From Pseudomonas fluvialis (GTDB taxonomy: Bacteria; Pseudomonadota; Gammaproteobacteria; Pseudomonadales; Pseudomonadaceae): a stretch of DNA of 64,000 bases. Both the position numbers and the translations under genes were made by a program. Below are positions 8,265 to 17,263 of this stretch, one piece after another; position 1 is the stretch's first letter; every line of letters begins with the position of its first letter. Location: the NCBI RefSeq assembly GCF_014207935.1, contig NZ_JACHLL010000001.1, forward strand, positions 992,001 to 1,056,000, given 5' to 3'. The notes beneath the pieces are model-generated. The model was given only the letters and a program-made list of their open reading frames with translations. It was not told where the DNA came from and did no database searches.

Positions 8265-9077
8265 TCAGGACTTCGGCTGCGGGCTCAGCTGCAGGCTGGG
8301 CTCCTGTTCGGCGGCCAGTTGCTGGCTGATCTGCAGCTTGAAGGCCGGATCAAGCTTCTTCACCCGCGCCGACAGCAGGGCGGCGACGAAGGGGTAGTCC
8401 TTGGCCTGGCGCACCTGGACCTGCACGGCGCAGCGGAAGGTCACCACGTCGGCGGCGGCCTTGTCCATGAGGGCGCGCAGGGCATCGCGGTCCTGGGTGT
8501 CGAGCATCGGCAGGGCAATCTGGGTCTGGCTGGCCTTGGGGTCGATCAGCTGGGCCTGTGGCTTGGCCGCGGCCTTGGCGGCAGCCTGACGCTGGGCGGC
8601 CAGTTGCTGTTGGCGGGCCTGTTCGGCGCGAGCGGCGATAGCCTTCTGTTCGGCGGCCTGACGCTCAGCCGCGAGCTGGGCAGCCTGTTTGGCCTTGGCC
8701 TGCTCGATGGACTGTTGCAGGGCGGCAGTCTTGGGGTTGTTCGGCAACAGGCGCTGGGCCTGCTGGGCGGCCTGTTGAGCGGCGGCCAGATCACCCTGGC
8801 GGGCGGCCTGCTCGCCCTGTTTCAGGTAACCGTCGCTGAGCTGGCGCTGCGCCTGCTCCAGGCGGGTGTCGCCGGCCAGGCGCTGCTTGAGCGCATTGAG
8901 CTGGCTTTCCGCCTGGCTCATCTGGCCCTGGGTCAGGCTCTGTTCCAGCTGCTTGAGCGCCTGCACATCGGGGTCGACCGGCAGGTTGGCTTCCGGGTAG
9001 TCGTCCGCCAGACCGTTGACGGGACCGAGCAGGCTAGCCAGGGCGAGAGCAAGAAGACGGAGACGCGGCGACAGCAT
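8265..9077 (-). CDS. Secreted Ala/Gln-rich coiled-coil protein between znuB and metN
   Basis: 270 residues. A cleavable signal peptide (residues 1-24, ending NGLA before DDYPE) is followed by a long Ala/Gln/Lys-rich helical stretch (about 45-190) with heptad-like spacing, then a compact C-terminal region (about 195-262) containing DRDALRALMDKAA and DYPFVAALLSARVKKLDPAF. No lipobox, so it is predicted to be periplasmic. The same position in P. aeruginosa (between metN and znuB) holds an uncharacterised protein. Function unknown; proximity to zinc uptake may or may not be meaningful. Confidence 0.8.
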   Translation of the reverse strand: MLSPRLRLLALALASLLGPVNGLADDYPEANLPVDPDVQALKQLEQSLTQGQMSQAESQLNALKQRLAGDTRLEQAQRQLSDGYLKQGEQAARQGDLAAAQQAAQQAQRLLPNNPKTAALQQSIEQAKAKQAAQLAAERQAAEQKAIAARAEQARQQQLAAQRQAAAKAAAKPQAQLIDPKASQTQIALPMLDTQDRDALRALMDKAAADVVTFRCAVQVQVRQAKDYPFVAALLSARVKKLDPAFKLQISQQLAAEQEPSLQLSPQPKS

Positions 9078-9176
9078 GGCGAAACAAACCTGTGCAATAA
9101 GGCGAATGGGGCGATTGGGCGTGAACGGCCTGAATTATTGGCTGAGACGGCCGGCATCTGGCGCGAGCCGCGTACT

Positions 9177-9965
9177 TTAACCTGACCGTTTGGGCAGCAC
9201 AAAACTGAGAAGAAACAGCGCCGCCGCGCAGACCACGATGGACGGCCCGGCCGGCGTGTCCTCGTACCAGGACAGCGACAGTCCGCCACACACCGCCAGC
9301 AGGCCGAGGGCGCTGGCGCCGCCGGCCATCTGCTCCGGGGTGCGCGCATGGCGCTGCGCCGCGGCGGCCGGAATGATCAGCAGCGAGGTGATCAGCAGCA
9401 CGCCGACGATCTTCATGGCCACGGCGATGACAACGGCTATCAGCAGCATCAGGCCGAGACGGATGGCGGCTACCGGCAGGCCTTCGACCCGGGCCAGTTC
9501 CTCATGCACGGTGATGGCCAGCAGCGGCCGCCAGAGCAGGCCGAGGGCCACCAGTACGGCGGCGCTGCCGGCAAGAATCCAGTACAGGTCGCTGCGGCTG
9601 ACCGCCAGCAGGTCGCCGAACAGGTAGCTCATCAGGTCGATGCGCACTTCCGGCATGAAGCTCAGGGTCACCAGGCCGAGGGACAGCGAGCTGTGCGCGA
9701 GGATACCCAGCAGGGTGTCGGACGCCAGCGGCTGGCGCTGTTGCAGGGTCACCAGCAGCACGGCCAGCAGCACGCAGCCGAGGGTGACCGCCAGGGTCGG
9801 GCTGATATCCAGCAGCAGGCCGAGGGCCACGCCGAGCAGCGCCGAGTGCGACAGGGTATCGCCGAAGTAGGCCATGCGTCGCCAGACCACGAAGGAGCCG
9901 AGGGGGCCGGCGACCAGCGCCAGGGCCAGGCCGGCGAGCAGGGCGTGGAGCAGAAAATCAGGCAT
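9177..9965 (-). CDS. znuB: Zinc ABC transporter permease
   Basis: 262-residue ABC-3 family integral membrane permease with about eight helices. Conserved features include the N-terminal PLGSFVVWRRMAYFGDTLSHSALLG and the MKIVGVLLITSLLIIPAA segment typical of metal-type permeases. It begins two bases after the znuC stop, in the zur-znuC-znuB unit, and would import Zn(II) with ZnuA and ZnuC. Confidence 0.95.
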   Translation of the reverse strand: MPDFLLHALLAGLALALVAGPLGSFVVWRRMAYFGDTLSHSALLGVALGLLLDISPTLAVTLGCVLLAVLLVTLQQRQPLASDTLLGILAHSSLSLGLVTLSFMPEVRIDLMSYLFGDLLAVSRSDLYWILAGSAAVLVALGLLWRPLLAITVHEELARVEGLPVAAIRLGLMLLIAVVIAVAMKIVGVLLITSLLIIPAAAAQRHARTPEQMAGGASALGLLAVCGGLSLSWYEDTPAGPSIVVCAAALFLLSFVLPKRSG

Positions 9966-9967
9966 GG

Positions 9968-10759
9968 TCAGTGTTTGCAGTCGGGGCCGTGGACATGCGC
10001 CGGGCCGTGGATGGTCAGCCCGCCAGGGCTGATCACCGCGCCGTGCAGGTCGTGGCTGTGGTCATGATGGTGGTGGTAGATCGCCAGGCTCTGGGCGTCC
10101 TGACCGAACAATTCGACGAAGGCCGGATCGCCACTGACCTGCTCGGGATGGCCGGAGCAGCAGACATGGCGGTTCAGGCACACCACCTGGTCGGTGGTGC
10201 TCATCACCAGGTGCAGGTCGTGGGAGACCATCAGTACGCCGCAGCCATGTCGGTCGCGCAGCTGGGTGATCAGGCGGTACAGCTCGGCCTGGCCGGCCAC
10301 ATCGACGCCCTGTACGGGTTCGTCCAGCACCAGCAGTTCCGGCTCGCGCAGCAGCGCCCGGGCCAGCAGCACGCGCTGCAGTTCCCCTCCGGAGATGTTC
10401 TGCAGCGGGCTGTCGATGACCTGCTCGGCACCGACTTCGGCCAGCGCCGCCAGGGCTGCGGCGCGGTCAACGCCGGGCACCAGGCGGAGGAAGCGCAGTA
10501 CCGACAGCGGCAGGGTCGGATCAACCGTCAGCTTCTGCGGCATGTAGCCAATGCGCAGCCTGGGCTTGCGCCAGACCGAGCCGCTGTCGGGCTTGAGCAG
10601 GCCGAGCACGGCGCGCACCAGGGTGGTCTTGCCGGCACCATTGGGGCCGATCAGGGTGACGATTTCCCCGGCGTTCACCGTCAGCTGCACATTCTCCAGC
10701 ACGCTTTCCTGGCGGAAGCCGACGCTGACCTGCTGCAGACGAATCAGAGGCTCGCTCAT
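9968..10759 (-). CDS. znuC: Zinc ABC transporter ATP-binding protein with His-rich tail
   Basis: 263-residue ATPase. Walker [10 protein letters not shown], signature [15 protein letters not shown], Walker [13 protein letters not shown] and H-loop VSHDLH are intact. The last ~40 residues form a histidine-rich extension ([13 protein letters not shown] and [13 protein letters not shown]), plausible as a cytoplasmic metal-binding tail. The ATG at 10759 is chosen because it gives a normal N-terminus and overlaps the zur stop by four bases; the open frame continues further upstream with non-ABC sequence. Confidence 0.95.
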   Translation of the reverse strand: MSEPLIRLQQVSVGFRQESVLENVQLTVNAGEIVTLIGPNGAGKTTLVRAVLGLLKPDSGSVWRKPRLRIGYMPQKLTVDPTLPLSVLRFLRLVPGVDRAAALAALAEVGAEQVIDSPLQNISGGELQRVLLARALLREPELLVLDEPVQGVDVAGQAELYRLITQLRDRHGCGVLMVSHDLHLVMSTTDQVVCLNRHVCCSGHPEQVSGDPAFVELFGQDAQSLAIYHHHHDHSHDLHGAVISPGGLTIHGPAHVHGPDCKH

Positions 10760-11256
10760 GCCGCCTCCCGGCACTGGGCGCAGAGGCCGAGCACTTCCAC
10801 GGTCTGCGCCTCGACGATGAAGCCGAGGCTGCTGGCGCTGGCCTGGACTGCGGCGTCGATGGCGCTGTGTTCCAGTTCCACGGCGGCATGACACTGGCGG
10901 CAGATGAGGAACTGGCCCTGGTGGACTTCGCCGGGATGGTTGCAGCCGATAAAGGCGTTGAGCGAGGCGATGCGGTGCACCAGACCCTGTTCGAGGAGGA
11001 AATCGAGGGCACGGTAGACCGTGGGCGGCGCGGCCTTGCGGCCATCTTCCTCGCTCAGCACGGCAAGGATGTCGTAGGCCCCCAGCGGCTTGTGGCTCTG
11101 CCAGACCAACTCCAGCACGCGCTTGCGCAGGGCGGTCAGGCGCACGCCCTGGGCCAGGCAAAGATTCTCCGCAGTGCCCAGTGCCTGGCTGACACAGTGC
11201 GAATGATCATGCGGGCGGCAGGCCAGCGGTGCCTTGCCGGTAAAGGGTTTGAGCAT
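10756..11256 (-). CDS. zur: Zinc uptake regulator (Fur family)
   Basis: 166-residue Fur-family repressor. It has a winged-helix region ([45 protein letters not shown]) and a metal/dimerisation domain. Two CXXC pairs for structural zinc are visible (CRQC, CAQC), along with His-rich [13 protein letters not shown]. The ATG at 11256 is preferred to one eight codons upstream because AGAGAG lies at correct spacing. It is the first gene of zur-znuCB and is divergent from znuA, with the operator between them. By family it represses znu genes when zinc is sufficient. Confidence 0.93.
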   Translation of the reverse strand: MLKPFTGKAPLACRPHDHSHCVSQALGTAENLCLAQGVRLTALRKRVLELVWQSHKPLGAYDILAVLSEEDGRKAAPPTVYRALDFLLEQGLVHRIASLNAFIGCNHPGEVHQGQFLICRQCHAAVELEHSAIDAAVQASASSLGFIVEAQTVEVLGLCAQCREAA

Positions 11257-11302
11257 GGGGATTCTCTCTGCGCGGTGCACGGCGCGGGACGAAACAGTGA
11301 CA

Positions 11303-11324
11303 GAACGTTATTATATTACTTTTC
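11303..11324. promoter_or_regulatory. Zur operator (Zur box) between zur and znuA
   Basis: The AT-rich imperfect palindrome GAACGTTATTATATTACTTTTC resembles the Zur consensus of gammaproteobacteria (GAAATGTTATAnTATAACATTTC). It lies 26 bases upstream of znuA and 47 upstream of zur, so one dimer pair could control both directions. Inferred from pattern and context. Confidence 0.75.
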
Positions 11325-11349
11325 CGCTCAAGCCGTGGTCTTCTCCGTG

Positions 11350-12285
11350 ATGCGTTCCGTTGCGCTCCTGCTGGCGCTGTGCAGCAGTCTCGTTCTTTCC
11401 CAGCTGGCCCGTGCCGAGGTTCAGCTGCTCACCAGCATCAAGCCCCTGCAGCTGATCGCTGCGGCGGTGCAGGAGGGTGTCGGTCAGCCCGCCGTGCTGC
11501 TGCCGCCGGGGGCTTCGCCGCACCGCTTTGCCCTGCGTCCGTCGGACATACGCCGGCTGCGCGAGGCCAGCCTGTTCTATTGGGTCGGGCCTGATCTGGA
11601 GGGTTTTCTGGGCAAGCCACTGGCCGCCCGCGAAGGCCGGAGCCTGGCGCTGCAGAGCCTGCCGGGACTGACTCTGCGGCACTTCGGCGAAAGCGCCGAG
11701 GAGCATGCCGCTCACGCCGATGAACATGAGCATCCTGCCGAGCATGACCACGATCACCGCCCCGGCAGCATTGATGTGCACCTGTGGCTGCTGCCGGCCA
11801 ATGCCCGCCTGATTGCCGCGCGCATGGCCAGCGACCTGGCGGCCATCGACCCGGCCAATGCGGCGCGCTACCAGGCCAACCTGACAGCGTTCGAGGCGCG
11901 GCTGAAGCAGCTTGATCAGCGCCTGCAAAAGCGCCTGGCGCCGCTCGCCGGCAAGCCGTTCTTCGTCTTCCACGAAACCTACGACTACTTCGAGCAGGCC
12001 TACGGGCTGCGCCATGCCGGTGTGTTCAGCCTGGGCAGCGAGGTCCAGCCGGGTGCACGGCATGTGGCGGATATGCGCGAACAGCTCAAGGCGGCCGGGC
12101 CCAGTTGCGTGTTCAGCGAACCACCGTTGCAACCACGCTTGGCGCAGACCCTCAGCGAAGGTCTGCCGGTACAGCTGGCGGAGCTGGATGCACTGGGCAG
12201 TGAGGTGGCGCCGGGGCCGCAAGGTTACGAGCAGTTGCTCGAGGGGCTGGCCGAGACATTGGCCAGCTGTCTGCAAGTCGACTGA
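11350..12285 (+). CDS. znuA: Zinc ABC transporter substrate-binding protein
   Basis: 311-residue periplasmic zinc-binding protein (cluster A-I/TroA fold). The signal peptide ends ARA before EVQLL. Zinc ligands typical of ZnuA are visible: the His in SPHRFALRP, DVHLWLLP and FHETYDYF. A His/Glu/Asp-rich flexible loop (EEHAAHADEHEHPAEHDHDH, about residues 117-136) sits between them. ATG at 11350 directly follows an in-frame GTG, so the true start could be one codon earlier. Divergent from zur-znuCB across the Zur box. Confidence 0.95.
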   Translation: MRSVALLLALCSSLVLSQLARAEVQLLTSIKPLQLIAAAVQEGVGQPAVLLPPGASPHRFALRPSDIRRLREASLFYWVGPDLEGFLGKPLAAREGRSLALQSLPGLTLRHFGESAEEHAAHADEHEHPAEHDHDHRPGSIDVHLWLLPANARLIAARMASDLAAIDPANAARYQANLTAFEARLKQLDQRLQKRLAPLAGKPFFVFHETYDYFEQAYGLRHAGVFSLGSEVQPGARHVADMREQLKAAGPSCVFSEPPLQPRLAQTLSEGLPVQLAELDALGSEVAPGPQGYEQLLEGLAETLASCLQVD

Positions 12286-12291
12286 GGACGC

Positions 12292-12624
12292 ATGATGACG
12301 GGCAAGGGATGGCTCAAGGGCTTCGTCGTGCTGGGGCTCTGCTCCGCCACGGCGCTGCTGGGGTATGGGTTGGCGCGCTGGCAGAGTGGTGCGCTGGATG
12401 TGCTGTGTGCCGGTGATTTCGAGGACTATCGCACGCGCATCGCACTCACCGACGCGCGTGGCGTGCACATTCCCGCCGATACCCTGCTGCGGGTGCGCTT
12501 CTGCGAGTACAACGCTCAGGCGCGTCTGGAAGTGCTGATCGACAAGGCCGAGTTTCCCGAACTGCGGCCGGCGCCCGAAGCGGCCGGGGCGCGCTGGCAT
12601 TACGGCGTGCAGCCTGCGCCCTGA
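12292..12624 (+). CDS. Small membrane-anchored protein of unknown function
   Basis: 110 residues: an N-terminal hydrophobic helix (about 9-28) and a periplasmic domain with two cysteines (DVLCAGDF, VRFCEYNAQ) that could form a disulfide. It starts six bases after znuA; GAGGA fits the second in-frame ATG (12295) slightly better than the first. It may be cotranscribed with znuA. I recognise no family. In P. aeruginosa the equivalent interval holds nrdJ genes instead. Confidence 0.6.
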   Translation: MMTGKGWLKGFVVLGLCSATALLGYGLARWQSGALDVLCAGDFEDYRTRIALTDARGVHIPADTLLRVRFCEYNAQARLEVLIDKAEFPELRPAPEAAGARWHYGVQPAP

Positions 12625-12717
12625 CGTCTGAAAAAACTGCTCATAGATTGTCGCTAGGCAGCGTTTTCACCTGCGCTGATCATGTACGCCACGTTAAACA
12701 TCGTCGGAGTACAGAGC

Positions 12718-13011
12718 ATGCGGACTATCCCATCATTCATGGCCTTCGCCGCTGGTGCAGGGCTGTTGCTGACCCTGAGTGGCTGCGACCAGCTTGAGCA
12801 GTCGGCGCAGCAACTGCTTGAGCAAACCGAGGAAGTCGCCAAGGAAAAGGCCCGTGAAGTCCTGAGTGAAACCGTCGAGCAGCTCAACCAGAGCGTCGAT
12901 GAGGCGCAGCAGTCGGCCAATGAGTTGCTCAAACCGGAAACGCAACAGGCCCCTGAAGCCCCTGCCAAGGACGCACCGCCTCTGCCGCCGGCCGGGCAGA
13001 TGGAGAGCTGA
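12718..13011 (+). CDS. Small coiled-coil lipoprotein
   Basis: 97 residues. A lipoprotein signal ends LLLTLSGC (lipobox LSGC, Cys at residue 22). The mature part is a Glu/Gln-rich amphipathic helix (about 25-75) followed by a Pro/Ala-rich tail. The start at 12718 puts the charged N-terminus directly before the hydrophobic core; the longer frame from 12682 does not. It ends one base before the convergent thrB stop. Function unknown; it resembles short outer-membrane helix lipoproteins in general shape only. Confidence 0.75.
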   Translation: MRTIPSFMAFAAGAGLLLTLSGCDQLEQSAQQLLEQTEEVAKEKAREVLSETVEQLNQSVDEAQQSANELLKPETQQAPEAPAKDAPPLPPAGQMES

Positions 13012-13012
13012 T

Positions 13013-13966
13013 TTACAGCGCCAGTGGCAGTGACGGCGCAGGCTGTTCGCGGCGCAGCTGCAGGCGCAGCTGAAACTCGGTCGGCGGTTTGATCCGCACG
13101 CCGGGTTGCGCCGGTTGGCTGGCGGCGATCAGTCGCGACAGCCAGAAGCGTAGGCAGGCCACGCGCAGCATCAGGGGCCAGGCATTGGCCTCGGCGCGGG
13201 TGAACGGCCTCAGCGCCGCGTAGGCGCCTAGCAGGGCCTGGGTCAGGTGCGGGTCGAGGCCGTCCTGTTCATCCAGGCACCAGTCATTCAGGGCAATGGC
13301 CAGGTCGTAGAGCATCGGACCGGAGCAGGCGTTGTAGAAGTCGATCACTCCAGACAGGTGATTGCCATCGAACAGCGCGTTGTCACGGAACAGATCGGCA
13401 TGCAGGTTGGCGCGTGGCAGCTGCGGCAGATGAGCGCTCAGCTCTCGGGCATCTTCCAGGGCCAGGCGCAGTAACTGCAGCGCCTCGCCTTCCAGCTGCA
13501 TGGCCTGCAGCGGGCCTTCTTCCAGCATCCACGCCAGGCCACGATCACTGGCCCGCTCCAGCGGCTCGCGTTGGGTCGTCGTGTGCAGGCGCGCCAGCCA
13601 GCGGCCGATCTCTGCGCAGTGCTGGGCGTTGGGCTGCACCACGTGCTTGCCGGGCAGGCGCGGCTGCAGCAGGGCCGGTTTTTCCGCCAGCTGGCGCAGG
13701 GTTTCCCCTTGCGCGGTGGCGATGGCGAAGGGCACCGGCAACTGCGCCTGGTGCAGGCGCTCAAGCAGTTGCAGGAAGAACGGCAGGTCGGCCAACGGGC
13801 CACGCTCGATCAGGGTCAGGACGAACTCGCCCTGCTCCAGGCTGATGAAGTAGTTGCTGTTTTCCACGCCCGCAGCGATGCCCTGGAAATCCAGCAGGCG
13901 TCCCAGTCCGTAGGGAGCGAGGAAGGCCTCCAGTTCGGCGCGCTCAAGCGGAGTGAACACCGACAT
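13013..13966 (-). CDS. thrB: Homoserine kinase (ThrB2, APH-fold type)
   Basis: 317-residue homoserine kinase of the aminoglycoside-phosphotransferase fold used by pseudomonads, phosphorylating homoserine for threonine synthesis. The catalytic loop NLHADLFRDNALF (HxDLxxxN) and metal-binding GVIDFYNACSGP are intact, and N-terminal FTPLERAELEAFLAPYGLG is typical. It lies six bases downstream of the DUF2782 gene, forming a two-gene unit opposite polA. Confidence 0.93.
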   Translation of the reverse strand: MSVFTPLERAELEAFLAPYGLGRLLDFQGIAAGVENSNYFISLEQGEFVLTLIERGPLADLPFFLQLLERLHQAQLPVPFAIATAQGETLRQLAEKPALLQPRLPGKHVVQPNAQHCAEIGRWLARLHTTTQREPLERASDRGLAWMLEEGPLQAMQLEGEALQLLRLALEDARELSAHLPQLPRANLHADLFRDNALFDGNHLSGVIDFYNACSGPMLYDLAIALNDWCLDEQDGLDPHLTQALLGAYAALRPFTRAEANAWPLMLRVACLRFWLSRLIAASQPAQPGVRIKPPTEFQLRLQLRREQPAPSLPLAL

Positions 13967-13972
13967 GGCCGT

Positions 13973-14254
13973 TTACCAGCTGTAGATTTCCCAGGAAGGA
14001 ATCAGCATGTCCGGCTTGTCCGAACGCATCCAGTGGTCGGCGCCGTCGGAGCGCACCAGGAAGTACGGCTTGCCGACCTTGGGCACCACCTTGATGGCAT
14101 AGAGGAAACCATTCACCCGGTATTCCTGGATGGTCTTGTCGCCCTCCTGACGGATGGTCACGTCCGGCTCGGCGCTGGGCGCATCCTCGGCCAGCAGGGG
14201 CAGTGGGCTGAGGGCCAGCAGGCTGGCGAGCATCAGGCGGGGAAGTGTGCGCAT
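13973..14254 (-). CDS. DUF2782 family exported protein
   Basis: 93 residues. A signal peptide (LPRLMLASLLALSPLPLLA before EDAPS) precedes a short domain with EYRVNGFLYAIKVVPKVGKPYFLVR, characteristic of the DUF2782 family that accompanies polA/thrB in pseudomonads. The start at 14254 is set by AAGG spacing and the signal peptide; upstream in-frame ATGs at 14290 and 14329 would bury it. Predicted periplasmic; function unknown. Confidence 0.85.
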   Translation of the reverse strand: MRTLPRLMLASLLALSPLPLLAEDAPSAEPDVTIRQEGDKTIQEYRVNGFLYAIKVVPKVGKPYFLVRSDGADHWMRSDKPDMLIPSWEIYSW

Positions 14255-14327
14255 GGTAACCTTGTCCCTTTCTCTGGTTGGTGGGTTCATTCTAGCGCCC
14301 GCCCCTGGCAAAAGGTTGATTCCGAGC

Positions 14328-17141
14328 ATGTCAAATGCACCCCTGGTCCTGGTCGACGGTTCGTCCTACCTGTACCGCGCCTTCCACGCCCTGCCGCCGC
14401 TGAACACCTCCACCGGTCTGCCGACCGGTGCGGTGAAGGGTGTGCTGAACATGCTGAAAAGCCTGCGCAAGCAGTACCCGAAGAGCCCGTTCGCGGTGGT
14501 CTTCGATGCCAAGGGGCCGACCTTCCGCGATGCCATGTTCGAGCAGTACAAGGCCAACCGCCCGCCGATGCCGGACGAGCTGCGCCTGCAGATCGAGCCG
14601 CTGCATGCGGCAGTCAGGGCGCTGGGTTATCCGCTGCTGTGCGTGGAGGGTGTCGAGGCCGATGACGTGATCGGTACCCTCGCCCGCCAGGCTGCCGGCG
14701 AGCGCCGCGATGTGGTGATTTCCACCGGTGACAAGGACATGGCCCAGCTGGTCTGCCCGCACGTCACCTTGGTCAACACCATGACCGGCAGTGTCTACGA
14801 CATCGAAGGGGTCAAGGCCAAATTCGGGGTCGGCCCGGAACTGATCATCGACTACCTGGCGCTGATGGGCGACAAGGTCGACAACATCCCCGGCGTGCCA
14901 GGCGTCGGCGAGAAGACCGCGCTGGGCCTGCTGGTTGGTTTGGGCGGCGGTCTCGACGTGCTCTATGCCAACCTCGACAAGGTCGCCGAGCTGCCGATTC
15001 GCGGCGCCAAGACCCTCGGCGCCAAGCTCGCCGAGCACAAGGAGATGGCCTACCTGTCCTACGAGCTGGCCACCATCAAGACCGATGTGGCGCTGAATAT
15101 CGTGATCGACAGCCTGCACCCTGGCGAGCAGGACACGCCGGCCCTGGCCGAGCTGTACCGCACGCTGGAGTTCCGCAGCTGGCTGGATGCTCTGCCGCGC
15201 GAAAGCAGAACCGTTGCGGCGCCGAGTGCGCCACAGCCGGCCGGGGATCTGTTTGCCGCTGCGTCGGGCGAGGCCATGGTTGAGGCCGCGACTGAAATCG
15301 CCGCTGAGCCCGTGGCCGTGACGGAAAACCGCTACGAAACCGTGCTGGAGCAGGCGCAGTTCGATGCCTGGCTGAAGAAGCTGGAGCAGGCCGAGCTGAT
15401 CGCCTTTGACACCGAAACCACCAGCCTCGACCCGCAGCAGGCCCAGGTGGTTGGCGTGTCCTTCGCTGTCACCGCTGGCGAGGCCGTCTATGTGCCGCTC
15501 GCGCACAGCTACATGGGCGTGCCGGCACAGCTGGATCGCGATGCGGTGCTGCGCGCGCTCAAGCCGATTCTCGAAGACCCGGCCAAGGCCAAGGTCGGCC
15601 AGCACGCCAAGTACGACATCAACGTACTGGCCAATGCCTCGACGCCGATCAGTGTCCAGGGCGTGGCCTTTGACACCATGCTCGAATCCTATGTGCTCGA
15701 CTCGACGGCAACGCGCCACGATATGGACAGTCTGGCGCTGAAGTACCTCGATCACAGCACCATCCGTTTCGAAGACATCGCCGGCAAGGGTGCCAAGCAG
15801 CTGACCTTCGATCAGATCGCCCTGGAGCAGGCCGGTCCCTACGCGGCGGAAGACGCCGATGTGACCCTGCGTCTGCACCAGACGCTGTGGGCCAAGCTGA
15901 AGCAGACCCCGGTGCTGGCCAAGGTGCTGCAGGAGATTGAAATGCCGCTGGTGCCGGTACTGGCGCGCATCGAACGCCAGGGCGCGCTGGTCGATGCCAA
16001 GCTGCTCGGCCAGCACAGTGTCGAGCTGGGTGAGCGCCTGGTCGAACTGGAGCGCCAGGCCTTCGCCATCGCCGGCGAGGAGTTCAACCTGGGTTCGCCC
16101 AAACAGCTCGGCGCGATCCTCTACGAGAAGCTCGGCTTGCCGATCATCAGCAAGACTGCCACCGGCCAGGCCTCGACCGCCGAAGCGGTGCTGGCCGAAC
16201 TGGCCGAGCAGGACTACGAGCTGCCCAAGGTGCTGATGCAGTACCGCTCCCTGAGCAAGCTGAAAAGCACCTACACCGACCGCCTGCCGGAGCAGATCAA
16301 TCCGCGCACCGGACGCATTCACACCAGCTACCACCAGGCGGTCACCGCCACCGGGCGCCTGTCCTCGTCCGACCCGAACCTGCAGAACATCCCGATCCGC
16401 ACCGCCGAAGGCCGGCGCATCCGTCAGGCCTTCGTCGCGCCCAGGGGCTACAAGCTGGTGGCGGCCGACTACTCGCAGATCGAGCTGCGCATCATGGCGC
16501 ACCTGGCTCAGGACGAGGGGCTGCTGGACGCCTTCCGCCACGGCCGCGACGTGCACAAGGCAACCGCCGCCGAGGTGTTTGGCGTCGCCCAGGACGAGGT
16601 GACCAGTGATCAGCGCCGCAGCGCCAAGGCGATCAACTTCGGCCTGATCTACGGCATGAGCGCCTTTGGCCTGGCCAAGCAGATCGGCTGCGACCGCAAG
16701 CAGGCGCAGGCTTACATCGACGTGTATTTCCACCGTTATCCCGGCGTGCTGGCCTACATGGAGCGCACCCGCGAGCAGGCCGCGCAGCAGGGCTATGTCG
16801 AGACCCTTTTCGGCCGCCGCCTGTACCTGCCGGATATTCAGGCGAAGAACCCGGCGCTGCGCAAAGGCGCCGAGCGCACCGCGATCAACGCGCCGATGCA
16901 GGGGACTGCGGCCGACATCATGAAGCGGGCGATGGTTGCCGTGGACAGCTGGCTGGGCACCTGTGGGCTGGATGCCAAGGTGATCCTGCAGGTTCACGAC
17001 GAACTGGTGCTGGAGGTGCGCGAGGATCAGGTCGAGGCGCTCAAGGCCGGCCTGCTGCCGCTGATGAGCGGCGCCGCGGCACTGGACGTACCGCTGCTGG
17101 TCGAGGCGGGGGTGGGCGATAACTGGGATGAGGCCCACTGA
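14328..17141 (+). CDS. polA: DNA polymerase I
   Basis: 937-residue replication/repair polymerase with three domains. The 5' nuclease spans about 1-290 (VDGSSYLYRAFHAL, EADDVIGTLA, STGDKDMAQLV). The 3'-5' exonuclease spans about 330-520, with an active DxE motif in FDTETTSLDP. The polymerase spans about 540-937, with motif A ADYSQIELRIMAHL, motif B RRSAKAINFGLIYG and motif C LQVHDELVLEV. The ATG at 14328 gives the standard N-terminus; the upstream open frame overlaps the divergent DUF2782 gene and is not coding. It is followed by the ErsA small RNA, as in other pseudomonads. Confidence 0.98.
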   Translation: MSNAPLVLVDGSSYLYRAFHALPPLNTSTGLPTGAVKGVLNMLKSLRKQYPKSPFAVVFDAKGPTFRDAMFEQYKANRPPMPDELRLQIEPLHAAVRALGYPLLCVEGVEADDVIGTLARQAAGERRDVVISTGDKDMAQLVCPHVTLVNTMTGSVYDIEGVKAKFGVGPELIIDYLALMGDKVDNIPGVPGVGEKTALGLLVGLGGGLDVLYANLDKVAELPIRGAKTLGAKLAEHKEMAYLSYELATIKTDVALNIVIDSLHPGEQDTPALAELYRTLEFRSWLDALPRESRTVAAPSAPQPAGDLFAAASGEAMVEAATEIAAEPVAVTENRYETVLEQAQFDAWLKKLEQAELIAFDTETTSLDPQQAQVVGVSFAVTAGEAVYVPLAHSYMGVPAQLDRDAVLRALKPILEDPAKAKVGQHAKYDINVLANASTPISVQGVAFDTMLESYVLDSTATRHDMDSLALKYLDHSTIRFEDIAGKGAKQLTFDQIALEQAGPYAAEDADVTLRLHQTLWAKLKQTPVLAKVLQEIEMPLVPVLARIERQGALVDAKLLGQHSVELGERLVELERQAFAIAGEEFNLGSPKQLGAILYEKLGLPIISKTATGQASTAEAVLAELAEQDYELPKVLMQYRSLSKLKSTYTDRLPEQINPRTGRIHTSYHQAVTATGRLSSSDPNLQNIPIRTAEGRRIRQAFVAPRGYKLVAADYSQIELRIMAHLAQDEGLLDAFRHGRDVHKATAAEVFGVAQDEVTSDQRRSAKAINFGLIYGMSAFGLAKQIGCDRKQAQAYIDVYFHRYPGVLAYMERTREQAAQQGYVETLFGRRLYLPDIQAKNPALRKGAERTAINAPMQGTAADIMKRAMVAVDSWLGTCGLDAKVILQVHDELVLEVREDQVEALKAGLLPLMSGAAALDVPLLVEAGVGDNWDEAH

Positions 17142-17230
17142 TGCGCCAGGGTCTGGCCGGCTTCCGGTCGGTCAGACGTCTTCGGTAATAAGTGGTTACG
17201 CGGTTATCGCAAAGAGATTTTCTGCCAGCG

Positions 17231-17258
17231 GAACTATCTTTCTGAACACCGGGTCAGA
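17231..17258 (+). promoter_or_regulatory. AlgU (sigma-22/RpoE-type) promoter of ersA
   Basis: GAACTA, 17-base spacer, TCAGA match the AlgU consensus (GAACTT-N16/17-TCtgA). Transcription would begin about 6 bases downstream, and a start near 17264 with the terminator T run ending at 17394 gives a ~131-nt RNA, the size known for P. aeruginosa ErsA. Envelope-stress control is therefore likely. Confidence 0.8.
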
Positions 17259-17263
17259 GTACG

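Noticed and set aside
14331..17138. 935-codon open frame antisense to polA
   Set aside because: GC-rich shadow frame. Its translation has no recognisable domains, whereas the sense strand is a full, motif-complete DNA polymerase I.
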